Source: Bacteroidota bacterium (lineage in GTDB: Bacteria; Bacteroidota; Bacteroidia; Bacteroidales; Paludibacteraceae). From it: DNA of 64,000 nucleotides. Shown in pieces: positions 9,423 to 17,670 of the stretch. Made by a program: the position numbers and the translations under genes. The stretch lies in NCBI GenBank assembly GCA_023391625.1, contig JAEWAN010000027.1, positions 62,001-126,000 of the forward strand. Direction: 5' to 3'. Position 1 is the stretch's first letter; each line of letters begins with the position of its first letter. The notes under the pieces are model-generated. The model was not told where the DNA came from. It saw only the letters and a list, made by a program, of their open reading frames with translations, and did not search any database.

Positions 9423-9471
9423 AAATATAAAAACAGAATCGCTTCAACAGGGCAATTCTGTTTTTATATTT
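9423..9471 (+). terminator. Terminator of metA
   Basis: Arms 9423-9439 and 9455-9471 form a perfect 17-bp stem with a 15-base loop; the right arm itself contains a T-run. Confidence 0.8.
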
Positions 9472-9507
9472 TAAAGCTCCCAATAAACCCCAACCCATAA
9501 AACTTGA

Positions 9508-9539
9508 TTTGGCTAAACACTAAAAAAAAAGTACTTTTG
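9508..9539 (+). promoter_or_regulatory. Bacteroidota promoter of purD
   Basis: TTTG at 9508-9511, a 20-base spacer and TACTTTTG at 9532-9539 match both boxes of the Bacteroidota housekeeping promoter. The purD start follows 29 bases later. Confidence 0.75.
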
Positions 9540-9568
9540 TCAGGTTTAACATAAGCAATATTATTACA

Positions 9569-10837
9569 ATGAATATTCTTCTTTTAGGTTCAGGCGGACG
9601 CGAACACGCACTAGCATGGAAAATAGCTCAGAGTTCAAAATTATCTAATCTATATATAGCCCCAGGAAATGCGGGAACTTGTTCGGTTGGAACAAATTTA
9701 CCTATTGCCGCAGACGACTTTGCTGCAATAAAACAGGCTGTTTTAGAACACAATATTGATTTAGTACTGGTAGGACCGGAAGATCCGTTAGTAAAAGGTA
9801 TTGCCGACTATTTTGCCGCAAACGAAGCCATTCGTCACATTCCGGTAATAGGACCGGACAAAAAAGGAGCTCAGCTGGAAGGAAGCAAAGACTTCTCTAA
9901 ACAGTTTATGAGCCGCTATAAAATACCAACTGCCAAATACTTCAGCGTTACCAGCGAAAACGTACACGAAGCTGTAGAATTTCTAAAAAAAATGCAGGCT
10001 CCGTACGTTCTAAAAGCAGACGGACTGGCTGCCGGCAAAGGCGTACTAATCATTAACGATTTTTACGAAGCTGTTACCGAACTGTATGCTATGCTCGAAG
10101 GCAAATTCGGAGAAGCCAGCAAAACGGTGGTCATAGAAGAATTTCTTTCCGGAATAGAATGCTCCGTTTTTGTCATTACAGATGGAAAAAATTACAAAAT
10201 CTTACCGGAAGCTAAAGACTACAAACGCATTGGCGAAGGTGACACCGGATTGAATACCGGAGGAATGGGAGCCGTATCACCGGTTCCTTTCGCTGACGAA
10301 AAATTCATGAAAAAAGTAGAAAAGAATATTATCATACCTACTATAGAAGGGCTTCAACAAGAAGGTATTACCTATAAAGGATTCATCTTCTTCGGACTTA
10401 TCAAGGTGAAAAACGAACCTTATGTTATAGAGTATAACGCACGCATGGGCGACCCGGAAACAGAAGTAGTCATGCTGAGATTAAAATCAGACCTTGTTGA
10501 CCTGCTGGAAGGAGTAGCAAAAGGCAACCTGGATGAAAAAACCGTTGAATTTGACGACCGGAAAGCCGTAACCGTAATGCTTGTATCCGGAGGTTATCCG
10601 GAAGCTTATGAAAAAGGCAAAGTCATAACAGGTCTGGATAAAGTAGAAGGCAGTATCGCTTTCCATGCCGGCACAGCACAAAGAAACGACCAGATAGTAA
10701 CAGCCGGAGGACGGGTAATCGCCGTAAGTTCTTACGGCAAATCAAAAGAAGAAGCACTGGCCACTTCTTTTAAAAATGCCAACTTGATTCAGTTTGAAGG
10801 AAAATATTTCCGTTCGGATATAGGATTCGATTTATAA
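9569..10837 (+). CDS. purD: Phosphoribosylamine-glycine ligase (GAR synthetase)
   Basis: Second step of purine synthesis, joining glycine to phosphoribosylamine with ATP. The 422-residue protein starts with LLLGSGGREHALAWKIA. It has the ATP-grasp loop LKADGLAAGKGVLI near residues 147-160, and the PurD signature NTGGMGAVSPVPF near residues 228-240. The metal-binding block YVIEYNARMGDPETEV follows. A good promoter precedes it. The regulator gene 46 bases downstream may be co-transcribed. Confidence 0.96.
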   Translation: MNILLLGSGGREHALAWKIAQSSKLSNLYIAPGNAGTCSVGTNLPIAADDFAAIKQAVLEHNIDLVLVGPEDPLVKGIADYFAANEAIRHIPVIGPDKKGAQLEGSKDFSKQFMSRYKIPTAKYFSVTSENVHEAVEFLKKMQAPYVLKADGLAAGKGVLIINDFYEAVTELYAMLEGKFGEASKTVVIEEFLSGIECSVFVITDGKNYKILPEAKDYKRIGEGDTGLNTGGMGAVSPVPFADEKFMKKVEKNIIIPTIEGLQQEGITYKGFIFFGLIKVKNEPYVIEYNARMGDPETEVVMLRLKSDLVDLLEGVAKGNLDEKTVEFDDRKAVTVMLVSGGYPEAYEKGKVITGLDKVEGSIAFHAGTAQRNDQIVTAGGRVIAVSSYGKSKEEALATSFKNANLIQFEGKYFRSDIGFDL

Positions 10838-10883
10838 TAACTAATTTTCTGAAATTCATTTTCTTTAATCAGCAACAAAAGTT

Positions 10884-12035
10884 ATGGCTAATATATTGGT
10901 TATAGATGACGAACGCAGTATACGGAATACGTTAAAAGACATTCTCGAATTTGAAAAACATACTGTTGTTCTGGCCGAAAACGGCAAACAAGGACTAAAA
11001 GCCATAGAGTCAAATACTTTTGACCTTATTTTTTCCGATATTAAAATGCCGGAAATGGATGGGCTGGAATTGCTGAATATCTTAATGGAGAATGAAACGG
11101 AAGCGCCGGTCGTAATGATATCTGGACACGGCAACATAGAAACCGCCGTTGAATCCATAAAAAAAGGAGCTTTTGATTTCATAGAAAAGCCTATTGACCT
11201 GAATAGGCTTCTGGTTACAGTGCGTAACGCTTTGGACAAAAACAACCTGATCACTGAAACCAAAACATTAAAAAAGAAAATCGCTAAAAAGCATCAGATG
11301 ATCGGCCAGTCACCTGCCATTGAAAAAGTAAGACAGATGATTGAACGCGTGGCGCCGACAGATGCCAGAGTATTGATAACCGGTGAAAACGGAACGGGTA
11401 AAGAAGTAGTGGCCCGGTTATTATACGAACAAAGCAACCGTACAAACGCGCCTTTTATAGAAGTGAATTGTGCTGCAATACCTTCTGAGCTGATAGAAAG
11501 CGAACTGTTCGGACATGAAAAAGGAGCTTTTACTTCTGCTATCAAGCAACGGATCGGTAAGTTTGAACAAGCCAACAACGGAACTATTTTTCTGGATGAG
11601 ATAGGCGACATGAGCCTATCCGCCCAAACCAAAGTATTGCGGGTGCTTCAGGAAAACGAATTGTGCCGTGTAGGAAGCGACAAAACAATTAAAGTCAATG
11701 TCCGCGTTCTGGCAGCCACCAATAAAGATTTGAAAAAGGAAATTGAAAAAGGAAACTTCCGGGAAGACTTGTTTCACCGGCTCAACGTAATTCCTATCCA
11801 CGTTCCTAATTTGGATGACAGGAAAGAAGATATTCCGTTATTAATCAATCATTTTTCCGAATCTATATCGGCAGAACAAGGTATTGCGACAAAAAAATTC
11901 GATAAAGAAGCAATCAGCCTTCTCCAGTCTCGCAGCTGGACGGGTAATATACGTGAACTCCGAAATGTTGTGGAACGCCTTATAATTCTGGGAAGCGATA
12001 CGATAAACAAAGAAGATGTAGAAATATTCGTCTGA
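10884..12035 (+). CDS. NtrC-like sigma-54 response regulator lacking the Fis DNA-binding domain
   Basis: A 383-residue REC plus AAA+ protein. REC spans about 1-120: acidic pocket Asp8/Asp9, phospho-acceptor Asp52 in FSDIKMPEMDG, Ser80 and Lys102. The sigma-54 interaction domain spans about 135-370: Walker A GENGTGKE (167-174), loop GAFTSA (214-219), Walker B TIFLDEIGD (234-242), and NIRELRNVVERLI near 355-367. Typical members run to about 450 residues with a C-terminal Fis helix-turn-helix; here the frame ends soon after the AAA+ lid and no helix-turn-helix continues in any frame. The GAFTGA loop that contacts sigma-54 has Ser in place of the second Gly. No histidine kinase gene is in the window. 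It may activate from solution or act by protein contact. Confidence 0.88.
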   Translation: MANILVIDDERSIRNTLKDILEFEKHTVVLAENGKQGLKAIESNTFDLIFSDIKMPEMDGLELLNILMENETEAPVVMISGHGNIETAVESIKKGAFDFIEKPIDLNRLLVTVRNALDKNNLITETKTLKKKIAKKHQMIGQSPAIEKVRQMIERVAPTDARVLITGENGTGKEVVARLLYEQSNRTNAPFIEVNCAAIPSELIESELFGHEKGAFTSAIKQRIGKFEQANNGTIFLDEIGDMSLSAQTKVLRVLQENELCRVGSDKTIKVNVRVLAATNKDLKKEIEKGNFREDLFHRLNVIPIHVPNLDDRKEDIPLLINHFSESISAEQGIATKKFDKEAISLLQSRSWTGNIRELRNVVERLIILGSDTINKEDVEIFV

Positions 12036-12108
12036 GAGAAACAGACCTGTCAATATATAATAAACATACAAATTACAAATACAGATTATTAATTTCCCTA
12101 CCTGTATA

Positions 12109-12558
12109 ATGAAAACATTCAGCGAAATAACAATAGCCGTATGCAGTGATCACGCCGGCTATGAGTTGAAAAATAAAATCATAGATTATTTATCGTCAAA
12201 AGGAGCTAAAATACAAGACTTCGGAGCATTTTCCGCAGAAAGTTCCGATTATCCGGATTATGCACACCCTATGGCTGCAGCCGTATCCAAAGGTGATTTT
12301 GACTTTGGTATTTCCTGCTGCGGAACCGGAAACGGAATCAACATGACTGCCAACCGGCATACTTCCGTACGTTCCGCCTTATGCTGGATTCCGGAAATAG
12401 CAGCCCTTGCCAGACAGCATAACGACGCCAATGTTTTATCACTTCCCGCACGTTTCATAAACGCAGAAGATGCCTTCAAAATCGTAGACATTTTCTTCTC
12501 TACCGACTTTGACGGCGGAAGACACCTGAGAAGAATTGAGAAAATAGAAAAATTCTGA
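12109..12558 (+). CDS. rpiB: Ribose 5-phosphate isomerase B
   Basis: Interconverts ribose 5-phosphate and ribulose 5-phosphate. The 149-residue RpiB/LacAB fold shows VCSDHAGYELKN with His15, the active-site Cys70/Cys71 region GISCCGTGNGINM, and ARQHNDANVLSLPARF. It lies 73 bases after the response regulator gene and before thiL on the same strand. It is not next to a transketolase gene here. Confidence 0.94.
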   Translation: MKTFSEITIAVCSDHAGYELKNKIIDYLSSKGAKIQDFGAFSAESSDYPDYAHPMAAAVSKGDFDFGISCCGTGNGINMTANRHTSVRSALCWIPEIAALARQHNDANVLSLPARFINAEDAFKIVDIFFSTDFDGGRHLRRIEKIEKF

Positions 12559-12592
12559 GAAACAATACTCTAAATATCAACGTTCATTACAA

Positions 12593-12631
12593 CCGCCGGT
12601 AGCATTTTATTATAATACATCTATCCGGCGG
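12593..12631 (+). other. GC-rich inverted repeat between rpiB and thiL
   Basis: The 7-base arms at 12593-12599 and 12625-12631 are perfect complements, and adjacent TAG/CTA can extend the stem. It stands out in an AT-rich gap and sits 20 bases before the thiL start. No T-tract follows, so it may be a leader structure rather than a terminator. Confidence 0.4.
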
Positions 12632-12650
12632 CTCTAAAATAAATTTTCTT

Positions 12651-13676
12651 ATGCCCAGGACAGAAATAGCTACATACGGTGAATTCGGGTTGATAAAGCA
12701 CCTGACCGAAAAGTTTAAAATAAGCAATCCTTCTACGGAGAAAGGTATTGGCGACGATGCTGCGGTACTGAACTATCAGAACAAACGGACTTTAGTCACC
12801 ACCGACTTGCTGCTTGAAGGAGTTCATTTTGACCTGGTGTACGTTCCTTTAAAACACCTGGGATATAAATCAGCCATTGTCAATTTTTCCGACATATATG
12901 CCATGAACGGACAGCCGAAACAAATTACGGTCTCCTTAGGCATATCCAAACGTTTCTCGGTAGAAGACCTGGAAGAGCTCTATTCCGGTATTCAGCTGGC
13001 TTGCCAGCATTACGGGGTGGACCTGATAGGCGGCGACACATCCGCTTCGCTCACAGGCCTCACTATCAGTATTACCTGTATAGGAGAAGGAGAAGAAGGC
13101 AAAATAGTATACCGCAACGGAGCGCAACCGAATGACTTGATTTGTGTATCCGGAGATTTAGGCTCCGCTTATATGGGACTTCAACTGTTGGAACGCGAAA
13201 AACTGGCTTTCTCAGGAAACGAAGAGAGCCAACCTGACTTTGAAGGGAAATCATACATCCTACAACGGCAACTGAAACCGGAAGCCAGACGGGACATCAT
13301 AGCTCAGCTAAAGGAGCATGATGTTATACCAACAGCTATGATGGATATATCAGACGGTCTTTCGTCCGAACTAATGCATATATGTACCCAAAGCAATACC
13401 GGCTGCCGAATATATGAAGACAAAATTCCTATCAGCTATGAAGCTGCGGTCATGGCAGAAGAAATAAACATGAATATCGTTACCGCAGCTCTAAATGGTG
13501 GCGAAGACTACGAACTGCTGTTCACCGCTTCTCTGGAAGATTACGAAAAAATACTCAAAATAGAGGGTATAGGCATTATAGGCCACATAACTAAACCTGA
13601 ATTAGGATTAAACTTAGTGGGACGTGAAGGCGAAGAAATAAGCTTAAAAGCCCAGGGATGGAACTCCTTAAAATAA
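12651..13676 (+). CDS. thiL: Thiamine-monophosphate kinase
   Basis: Phosphorylates thiamine monophosphate to the diphosphate cofactor. The 341-residue protein has the PurM/ThiL fold markers KGIGDDAAVL (N-terminal metal/ATP site), TTDLLLEGVHFDL, VNFSDIYAMNG and DLIGGDTSAS. MMDISDGLSSELMHI and NGGEDYELLFT follow in the C-half. No TPP riboswitch is visible upstream. The gene is followed by mutS after 34 bases, probably in one transcript. Confidence 0.95.
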   Translation: MPRTEIATYGEFGLIKHLTEKFKISNPSTEKGIGDDAAVLNYQNKRTLVTTDLLLEGVHFDLVYVPLKHLGYKSAIVNFSDIYAMNGQPKQITVSLGISKRFSVEDLEELYSGIQLACQHYGVDLIGGDTSASLTGLTISITCIGEGEEGKIVYRNGAQPNDLICVSGDLGSAYMGLQLLEREKLAFSGNEESQPDFEGKSYILQRQLKPEARRDIIAQLKEHDVIPTAMMDISDGLSSELMHICTQSNTGCRIYEDKIPISYEAAVMAEEINMNIVTAALNGGEDYELLFTASLEDYEKILKIEGIGIIGHITKPELGLNLVGREGEEISLKAQGWNSLK

Positions 13677-13710
13677 GATAAAACGATCTTGACCTAAAAA
13701 TTATAAAACT

Positions 13711-16320
13711 ATGGCGAAAAATATTGTAGAAACTCCTATGATGAAACAATTCAATGAGATCAAGAGCAAGCATCCTGATGCGATCTTGTTGTTTCGCTGC
13801 GGAGACTTTTACGAAACTTTTTCAGACGATGCGATTAAAGCATCCGAAATACTTGGAATTACATTAACACGAAGGGCAAACGGTTCAGCCAGCAGTGTTG
13901 AACTGGCAGGATTCCCTTATCATGCACTGGATACTTATTTACCTAAACTTGTACGTGCCGGAATGCGCGTAGCCATTTGCGACCAGCTGGAAGACCCCAA
14001 ACTAACAAAAAAAATAGTAAAACGAGGTGTTACGGAACTGGTAACTCCGGGGGTTTCTTACAGTGATACCACACTAAATCACAAAGAAAATAATTTCCTT
14101 GCAAGCATTCATATAAACAAGAATAAGGTCGGAGTATCCTTCCTTGACATATCAACCGGGGAATTTCTGGTAGCAGAAGGAACCGGAGAATACATTGACA
14201 AACTGCTTAACAGTTTCAGCCCGAAAGAAGTATTATATGACCGGACTAAACGGAAAGAATTCGAGGCTCTTTTCGGGACCAAATTTTTCACCTATGCACT
14301 GGAGGACTGGGCTTACACGCCGGACAGCACCCATGAAAGACTGCTGAAACAGTTTGAGACTAAAAGTCTGAAAGGTTTCGGGGTGGACAATCTGCCTAAC
14401 GGCGTAATTGCGGCCGGAGCCATATTACATTATCTGGACTTGACCCATCACCAGCAAACCGGACACATCACCCAGCTTTCACGAATAGAGGAAGAACGTT
14501 ATGTATGGCTTGACCGCTTTACCGTCCGCAACCTTGAATTATACGGCAGCAACAACGAAGGAGCCAAAACCCTGCTGGATGTTCTGGACAAAACCATAAG
14601 CCCTATGGGAGCACGTATGCTCAAACGCTGGCTCGCTTTTCCTCTAAAAGACATAAAACCCATTAACGAACGCCTGAGCGTTGTTGAATACTTCTTTAAA
14701 CATCCGGACTTAAAAACCTTATTGGAACAAAACATCACTCTGATAGGCGATCTGGAAAGGATTATATCAAAAGTAGCGGTAGGGCGTATCAATCCGAGGG
14801 AGGTAGTACAACTGAAAGTTGCGTTACAAGCTATCGAACCGATAAAGAAAGCATGTTCCGAAACAGAGAATGTTACTCTGAAAAGAATAGCAGACCAGCT
14901 CAATGCCTGTGCTGTCATATCTGAGAAAATAGCCAATGAAATAGATCCGGATCCTCCTACCATGGTAAACCGTGGACATATTATAAGAGAGGGGATCGAT
15001 GCTGAACTGGACGAACTACGGGGACTCGCGCTTCACGGTAAAGATTATCTAAACAAAATACAGGAGCGTGAAAGCCAGGCTACGGGCATTCCTCTAAAAA
15101 TCAGCTTTAACAACGTATTCGGATACTACATCGAAGTACGAAATACGCATAAAGATAAAGTTCCCCAGACCTGGATACGAAAACAAACTCTGGTTAATGC
15201 GGAACGGTATATCACTCAGGAACTAAAAGAATACGAAGAAAAGATTCTAGGGGCAGAAGAAAAAATACTTACGATAGAAACACGCCTGTTCAACGAACTG
15301 GTTTTGGCTCTTTCTGAATATACAACTGCCATCCAACTGGATTCCAACCTGATTGCACAATTAGACTGTTTGCTATCTTTCACCCGTACTTCTGCTGAAA
15401 ACAAATATATCCGTCCGAATGTAACTGATGAGAACATACTGGATATTAAACAAGGAAGACACCCGGTTATAGAGAAGCAATTACCTCTGAATGAAAGCTA
15501 TATAGCCAACGATGTATATCTGGACAACAGCACACAGCAAATAATCATTATAACCGGACCTAACATGGCCGGTAAATCAGCCCTCTTGCGTCAGACGGCA
15601 CTAATAACCCTAATGGCCCAGATTGGATGTTTTGTTCCGGCGGAAAGTGCTACAATAGGCGTAGTAGACAAGATATTCACCCGTGTAGGAGCTAACGACA
15701 ATATATCCGTAGGAGAATCAACATTCATGGTGGAAATGAATGAAGCTGCAAGCATTCTGAACAACCTTTCCGATCGCAGCCTCGTTTTATTCGATGAATT
15801 AGGCCGGGGTACCAGTACGTACGATGGTATTTCCATAGCGTGGGCTATCGTGGAATACATTCATGAACATCCGTCGTGCAAAGCCAAAACCCTGTTCGCC
15901 ACCCATTACCACGAACTGAACGAAATGGAGAAATCGTTCAACAGAATAAAAAACTATAATGTTTCGGTAAAGGAAGTAGATAAAAAAATCATTTTTTTAC
16001 GAAAACTGGTACGCGGAGGTAGCGAACACAGCTTTGGTATCCATGTTGCTAAAATGGCAGGAATGCCCCAAAGCATCATCAAACGGTCTGAAAAGATTTT
16101 AAAGCAACTGGAAAACGATAACCGCCAATCCGGAATAGCCAAACCTGTAGGAGATATTGCCCAGAACAGAGAGGGTTACCAACTCAGCTTTTTCCAACTG
16201 GATGACCCAGTCCTGGAACAAATACGAGATGAAATAAAAAATATCGATGTAAATAATCTGACACCGGTAGAAGCACTGAACAAGCTTAACGACATAAAAA
16301 GAATCATCACCGGAAAATAA
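13711..16320 (+). CDS. mutS: DNA mismatch repair protein MutS
   Basis: Recognises mismatches and small loops and recruits MutL. The 869-residue protein is a MutS1: the mismatch-reading Phe-x-Glu motif is present as GDFYETF (Phe33-Tyr34-Glu35), which MutS2 lacks. The core and clamp domains follow, then the ABC ATPase: Walker A TGPNMAGKSALLRQ near 616-630 and the Walker B/signature segment LVLFDELGRGTSTYDGIS near 690-707. The C-terminal helix-turn-helix dimer region (HVAKMAGMPQSIIKR) is intact. A perfect hairpin follows the stop codon. Confidence 0.97.
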   Translation: MAKNIVETPMMKQFNEIKSKHPDAILLFRCGDFYETFSDDAIKASEILGITLTRRANGSASSVELAGFPYHALDTYLPKLVRAGMRVAICDQLEDPKLTKKIVKRGVTELVTPGVSYSDTTLNHKENNFLASIHINKNKVGVSFLDISTGEFLVAEGTGEYIDKLLNSFSPKEVLYDRTKRKEFEALFGTKFFTYALEDWAYTPDSTHERLLKQFETKSLKGFGVDNLPNGVIAAGAILHYLDLTHHQQTGHITQLSRIEEERYVWLDRFTVRNLELYGSNNEGAKTLLDVLDKTISPMGARMLKRWLAFPLKDIKPINERLSVVEYFFKHPDLKTLLEQNITLIGDLERIISKVAVGRINPREVVQLKVALQAIEPIKKACSETENVTLKRIADQLNACAVISEKIANEIDPDPPTMVNRGHIIREGIDAELDELRGLALHGKDYLNKIQERESQATGIPLKISFNNVFGYYIEVRNTHKDKVPQTWIRKQTLVNAERYITQELKEYEEKILGAEEKILTIETRLFNELVLALSEYTTAIQLDSNLIAQLDCLLSFTRTSAENKYIRPNVTDENILDIKQGRHPVIEKQLPLNESYIANDVYLDNSTQQIIIITGPNMAGKSALLRQTALITLMAQIGCFVPAESATIGVVDKIFTRVGANDNISVGESTFMVEMNEAASILNNLSDRSLVLFDELGRGTSTYDGISIAWAIVEYIHEHPSCKAKTLFATHYHELNEMEKSFNRIKNYNVSVKEVDKKIIFLRKLVRGGSEHSFGIHVAKMAGMPQSIIKRSEKILKQLENDNRQSGIAKPVGDIAQNREGYQLSFFQLDDPVLEQIRDEIKNIDVNNLTPVEALNKLNDIKRIITGK

Positions 16321-16337
16321 CTAAAGATGCATTACAA

Positions 16338-16377
16338 ACAAAAACGGGATACTGATAATTCAGTATCCCGTTTTTGT
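16338..16377 (+). terminator. Terminator of mutS
   Basis: Arms 16338-16355 and 16360-16377 form an 18-bp perfect stem with a 4-base loop, ending in a T-run. The A-run on its left arm would also let it act from the other side, behind the leftward small RNAs. Confidence 0.9.
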
Positions 16378-16398
16378 ACATCTCAAATAAGAATCTGT

Positions 16399-16468
16399 AA
16401 AAAAAGAAAGGTTGTCATCACGACAACCCAACCTTTATTAACCTTAAATCTAATACCATGAAAAACAC
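16399..16468 (-). ncRNA. Candidate small RNA, copy 1 (Bacteroidales-1-like)
   Basis: Read on the minus strand, a Bacteroidota promoter (16473-16504) is followed by about 70 transcribed bases. These end in a stem of 7 bp (16410-16416 with 16422-16428) and a T-rich tail that is the complement of 16399-16409. The body contains a conserved stretch, complement of 16434-16460, which is almost identical in copy 2. There is no ribosome-binding site or ORF on this strand. A short promoter-to-terminator unit confined to Bacteroidales fits the description of the Bacteroidales-1 RNA class, but I cannot run the covariance model, so the class assignment is a guess. The 5' end is estimated from the promoter. 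Confidence 0.65.
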
Positions 16469-16472
16469 AGTG

Positions 16473-16504
16473 CAAATATATAGCACATTTTTATGCTGTA
16501 CAAC
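16473..16504 (-). promoter_or_regulatory. Promoter of small RNA copy 1
   Basis: On the minus strand GTTG (16501-16504), a 20-base spacer and TATATTTG (16473-16480) fit the Bacteroidota consensus. The same boxes with the same 20-base spacing occur in copy 2. Confidence 0.7.
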
Positions 16505-16669
16505 ATATTTTCCTGTATTTTTACGTTTTTTAAACTATTTTAACGACAATAACGGAGTACAATCAACTATTCAGGCAAAAATAAAAGAGAAAGTCTGGTA
16601 AAGAATAAATAAACGGAAGGATTGAATATTTTATAGGAAAGATTCTATGAACAGAAAGCTAACTAATAT
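16505..16669. other. Spacer between the two small-RNA units
   Basis: An AT-rich spacer of about 165 bases with no gene I can support. A 47-codon plus-strand frame that starts inside copy 1 (16458) runs through it, but the matching ATG of copy 2 is followed by only seven codons, so it is not conserved as coding. Confidence 0.5.
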
Positions 16670-16740
16670 AAAAAAAGAAAGGTTGTCATCACGACAACCC
16701 AATCTTTAGTTAACCTTAAATCTAATACCATGAAAAACAC
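16670..16740 (-). ncRNA. Candidate small RNA, copy 2 (Bacteroidales-1-like)
   Basis: Second tandem copy of the unit, about 271 bases to the right and in the same orientation. The terminator stem (16681-16687 with 16693-16699) is identical to copy 1, followed on the minus strand by the same T-rich tail (complement of 16670-16680). The stretch 16711-16743 matches copy 1 exactly. Differences fall between the stem and that block (one substitution and a one-base insertion near 16703-16711). Conservation of promoter, body and terminator but not of the spacer argues that the transcript is the selected unit. Confidence 0.65.
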
Positions 16741-16744
16741 AGTG

Positions 16745-16776
16745 CAAATGTAAGACATATTTTTATGTTGTACAAC
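16745..16776 (-). promoter_or_regulatory. Promoter of small RNA copy 2
   Basis: On the minus strand GTTG (16773-16776), a 20-base spacer and TACATTTG (16745-16752). The variable NN positions of TAnnTTTG differ from copy 1 while the fixed positions are kept. Confidence 0.7.
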
Positions 16777-17054
16777 ATATTTTTCAACTTTTTTCTTCTA
16801 TTTCCCATATTTAACATTTACAAGATATTCTCTTTTAGCCGGAATTACACTTAATATATTGATTATAAACATTTATACAATCAATCCATTTTAATTCAAA
16901 AACAGGATATTTCAATATCTTTTTCTTCCTTACAAAACTCAAATCCATTTCTATTCTTTTAATAACAAATAAAGATATCTATATAAGTAAACGAATAAAC
17001 CAAATAGCCAAATTACTCTCAATTTATTTTTGTATTTTTGTCAGCAAAAAACAA
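16777..17054. other. Intergenic region before the split-barrel protein gene
   Basis: AT-rich, no ORF. An imperfect dyad lies at 16858-16885 (7-base arms ATTGATT and AATCAAT with extra inner pairing). Two overlapping-phase TATTTTTG elements occur at 17025-17032 and 17033-17040 just before the next gene. Confidence 0.4.
17033..17040 (+). promoter_or_regulatory. Candidate -7 element of the split-barrel protein gene
   Basis: TATTTTTG, 14 bases before the start codon, directly preceded by another TATTTTTG. There is no clear -33 box, and the leader would be very short. Confidence 0.35.
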
Positions 17055-17543
17055 ATGAGGACTTCTTTTATCATTGATGAAAAGGAAATAGAACAGACTA
17101 TCCAAGAATGTGATATTTGTTATCTTGGCATTGTGGGCGAGAACAATGAAGCTCCTTACGTAATTCCCATGAATTTCGGTTACAAGGACGGAGAATTCAT
17201 CCTTCATTCCGGCCCACACGGGAAACATTTAGACTTACTCCGAAAAAATAATAAAGTCAGCATCACGCTTTGCAGCGGACGAACACTCCGTTATCAACAT
17301 CCGGACGTAGCGTGCAGTTACAGCATGGAGTCTAAAAGCATTGTCTGCACAGGTACGGTATCATTTGTTGATGATGAAGATCTGGAAACGAAAGAAGCAC
17401 TAATGAACTGTCTCATGAAAAATTACTCCGACCGGAAATTCACATACTCCAAACCTGCCTTACGGAATGTAAAAGTGTGGAGGATTAAGGTAGAAGAACT
17501 TTCAGCCAAATCATTTGGACAAAATTTCAGGACTTCTTTTTAA
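17055..17543 (+). CDS. Pyridoxamine 5'-phosphate oxidase-like split-barrel protein (NimA-like family)
   Basis: A 162-residue flavin-binding split-barrel protein. The pattern CYLGIVGENNEAPYVIPMNFGY, with FILHSGPHGKHLDLLRKNNKVSITL after it, is typical of the Pyridox_ox_2 family. That family includes the 5-nitroimidazole reductases (Nim) of Bacteroides and many general flavoproteins. Sequence alone does not show nitroimidazole activity; most chromosomal relatives are only housekeeping flavoproteins. VWRIKVEELSAKSFG at the end is the common closing strand. The gene stands alone. Confidence 0.82.
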   Translation: MRTSFIIDEKEIEQTIQECDICYLGIVGENNEAPYVIPMNFGYKDGEFILHSGPHGKHLDLLRKNNKVSITLCSGRTLRYQHPDVACSYSMESKSIVCTGTVSFVDDEDLETKEALMNCLMKNYSDRKFTYSKPALRNVKVWRIKVEELSAKSFGQNFRTSF

Positions 17544-17572
17544 AACTATCCTTTTCCTGAACCTTGATTTTC

Positions 17573-17580
17573 TATTTTTG
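17573..17580 (+). promoter_or_regulatory. Candidate -7 element of lon
   Basis: TATTTTTG with a leader of about 125 bases to lon. No good -33 box is found at the usual distance. Confidence 0.4.
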
Positions 17581-17670
17581 GCACAACTCTTGAAAGAAGA
17601 ATAGTGTAATTCATATAAATTACTAATAAACAATCTATTAAAATATAACCCAAACTATTAAGTATGAAAA

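Noticed and set aside
10865..11263. 132-codon minus-strand frame opposite the response regulator
   Set aside because: It is antisense to the highly conserved REC domain and has no family features.
16458..16601. 47-codon plus-strand frame (begins MKNTVQIYS) starting within small-RNA copy 1
   Set aside because: The equivalent ATG in copy 2 gives only seven codons. The conserved part ends at the minus-strand promoter, so the conservation is explained by the RNA unit, not by a peptide.
17055..17543. Calling the split-barrel protein a nitroimidazole-resistance (nim) gene
   Set aside because: The fold fits, but most chromosomal family members have no proven nitroimidazole activity, and no insertion element that would drive expression is present.
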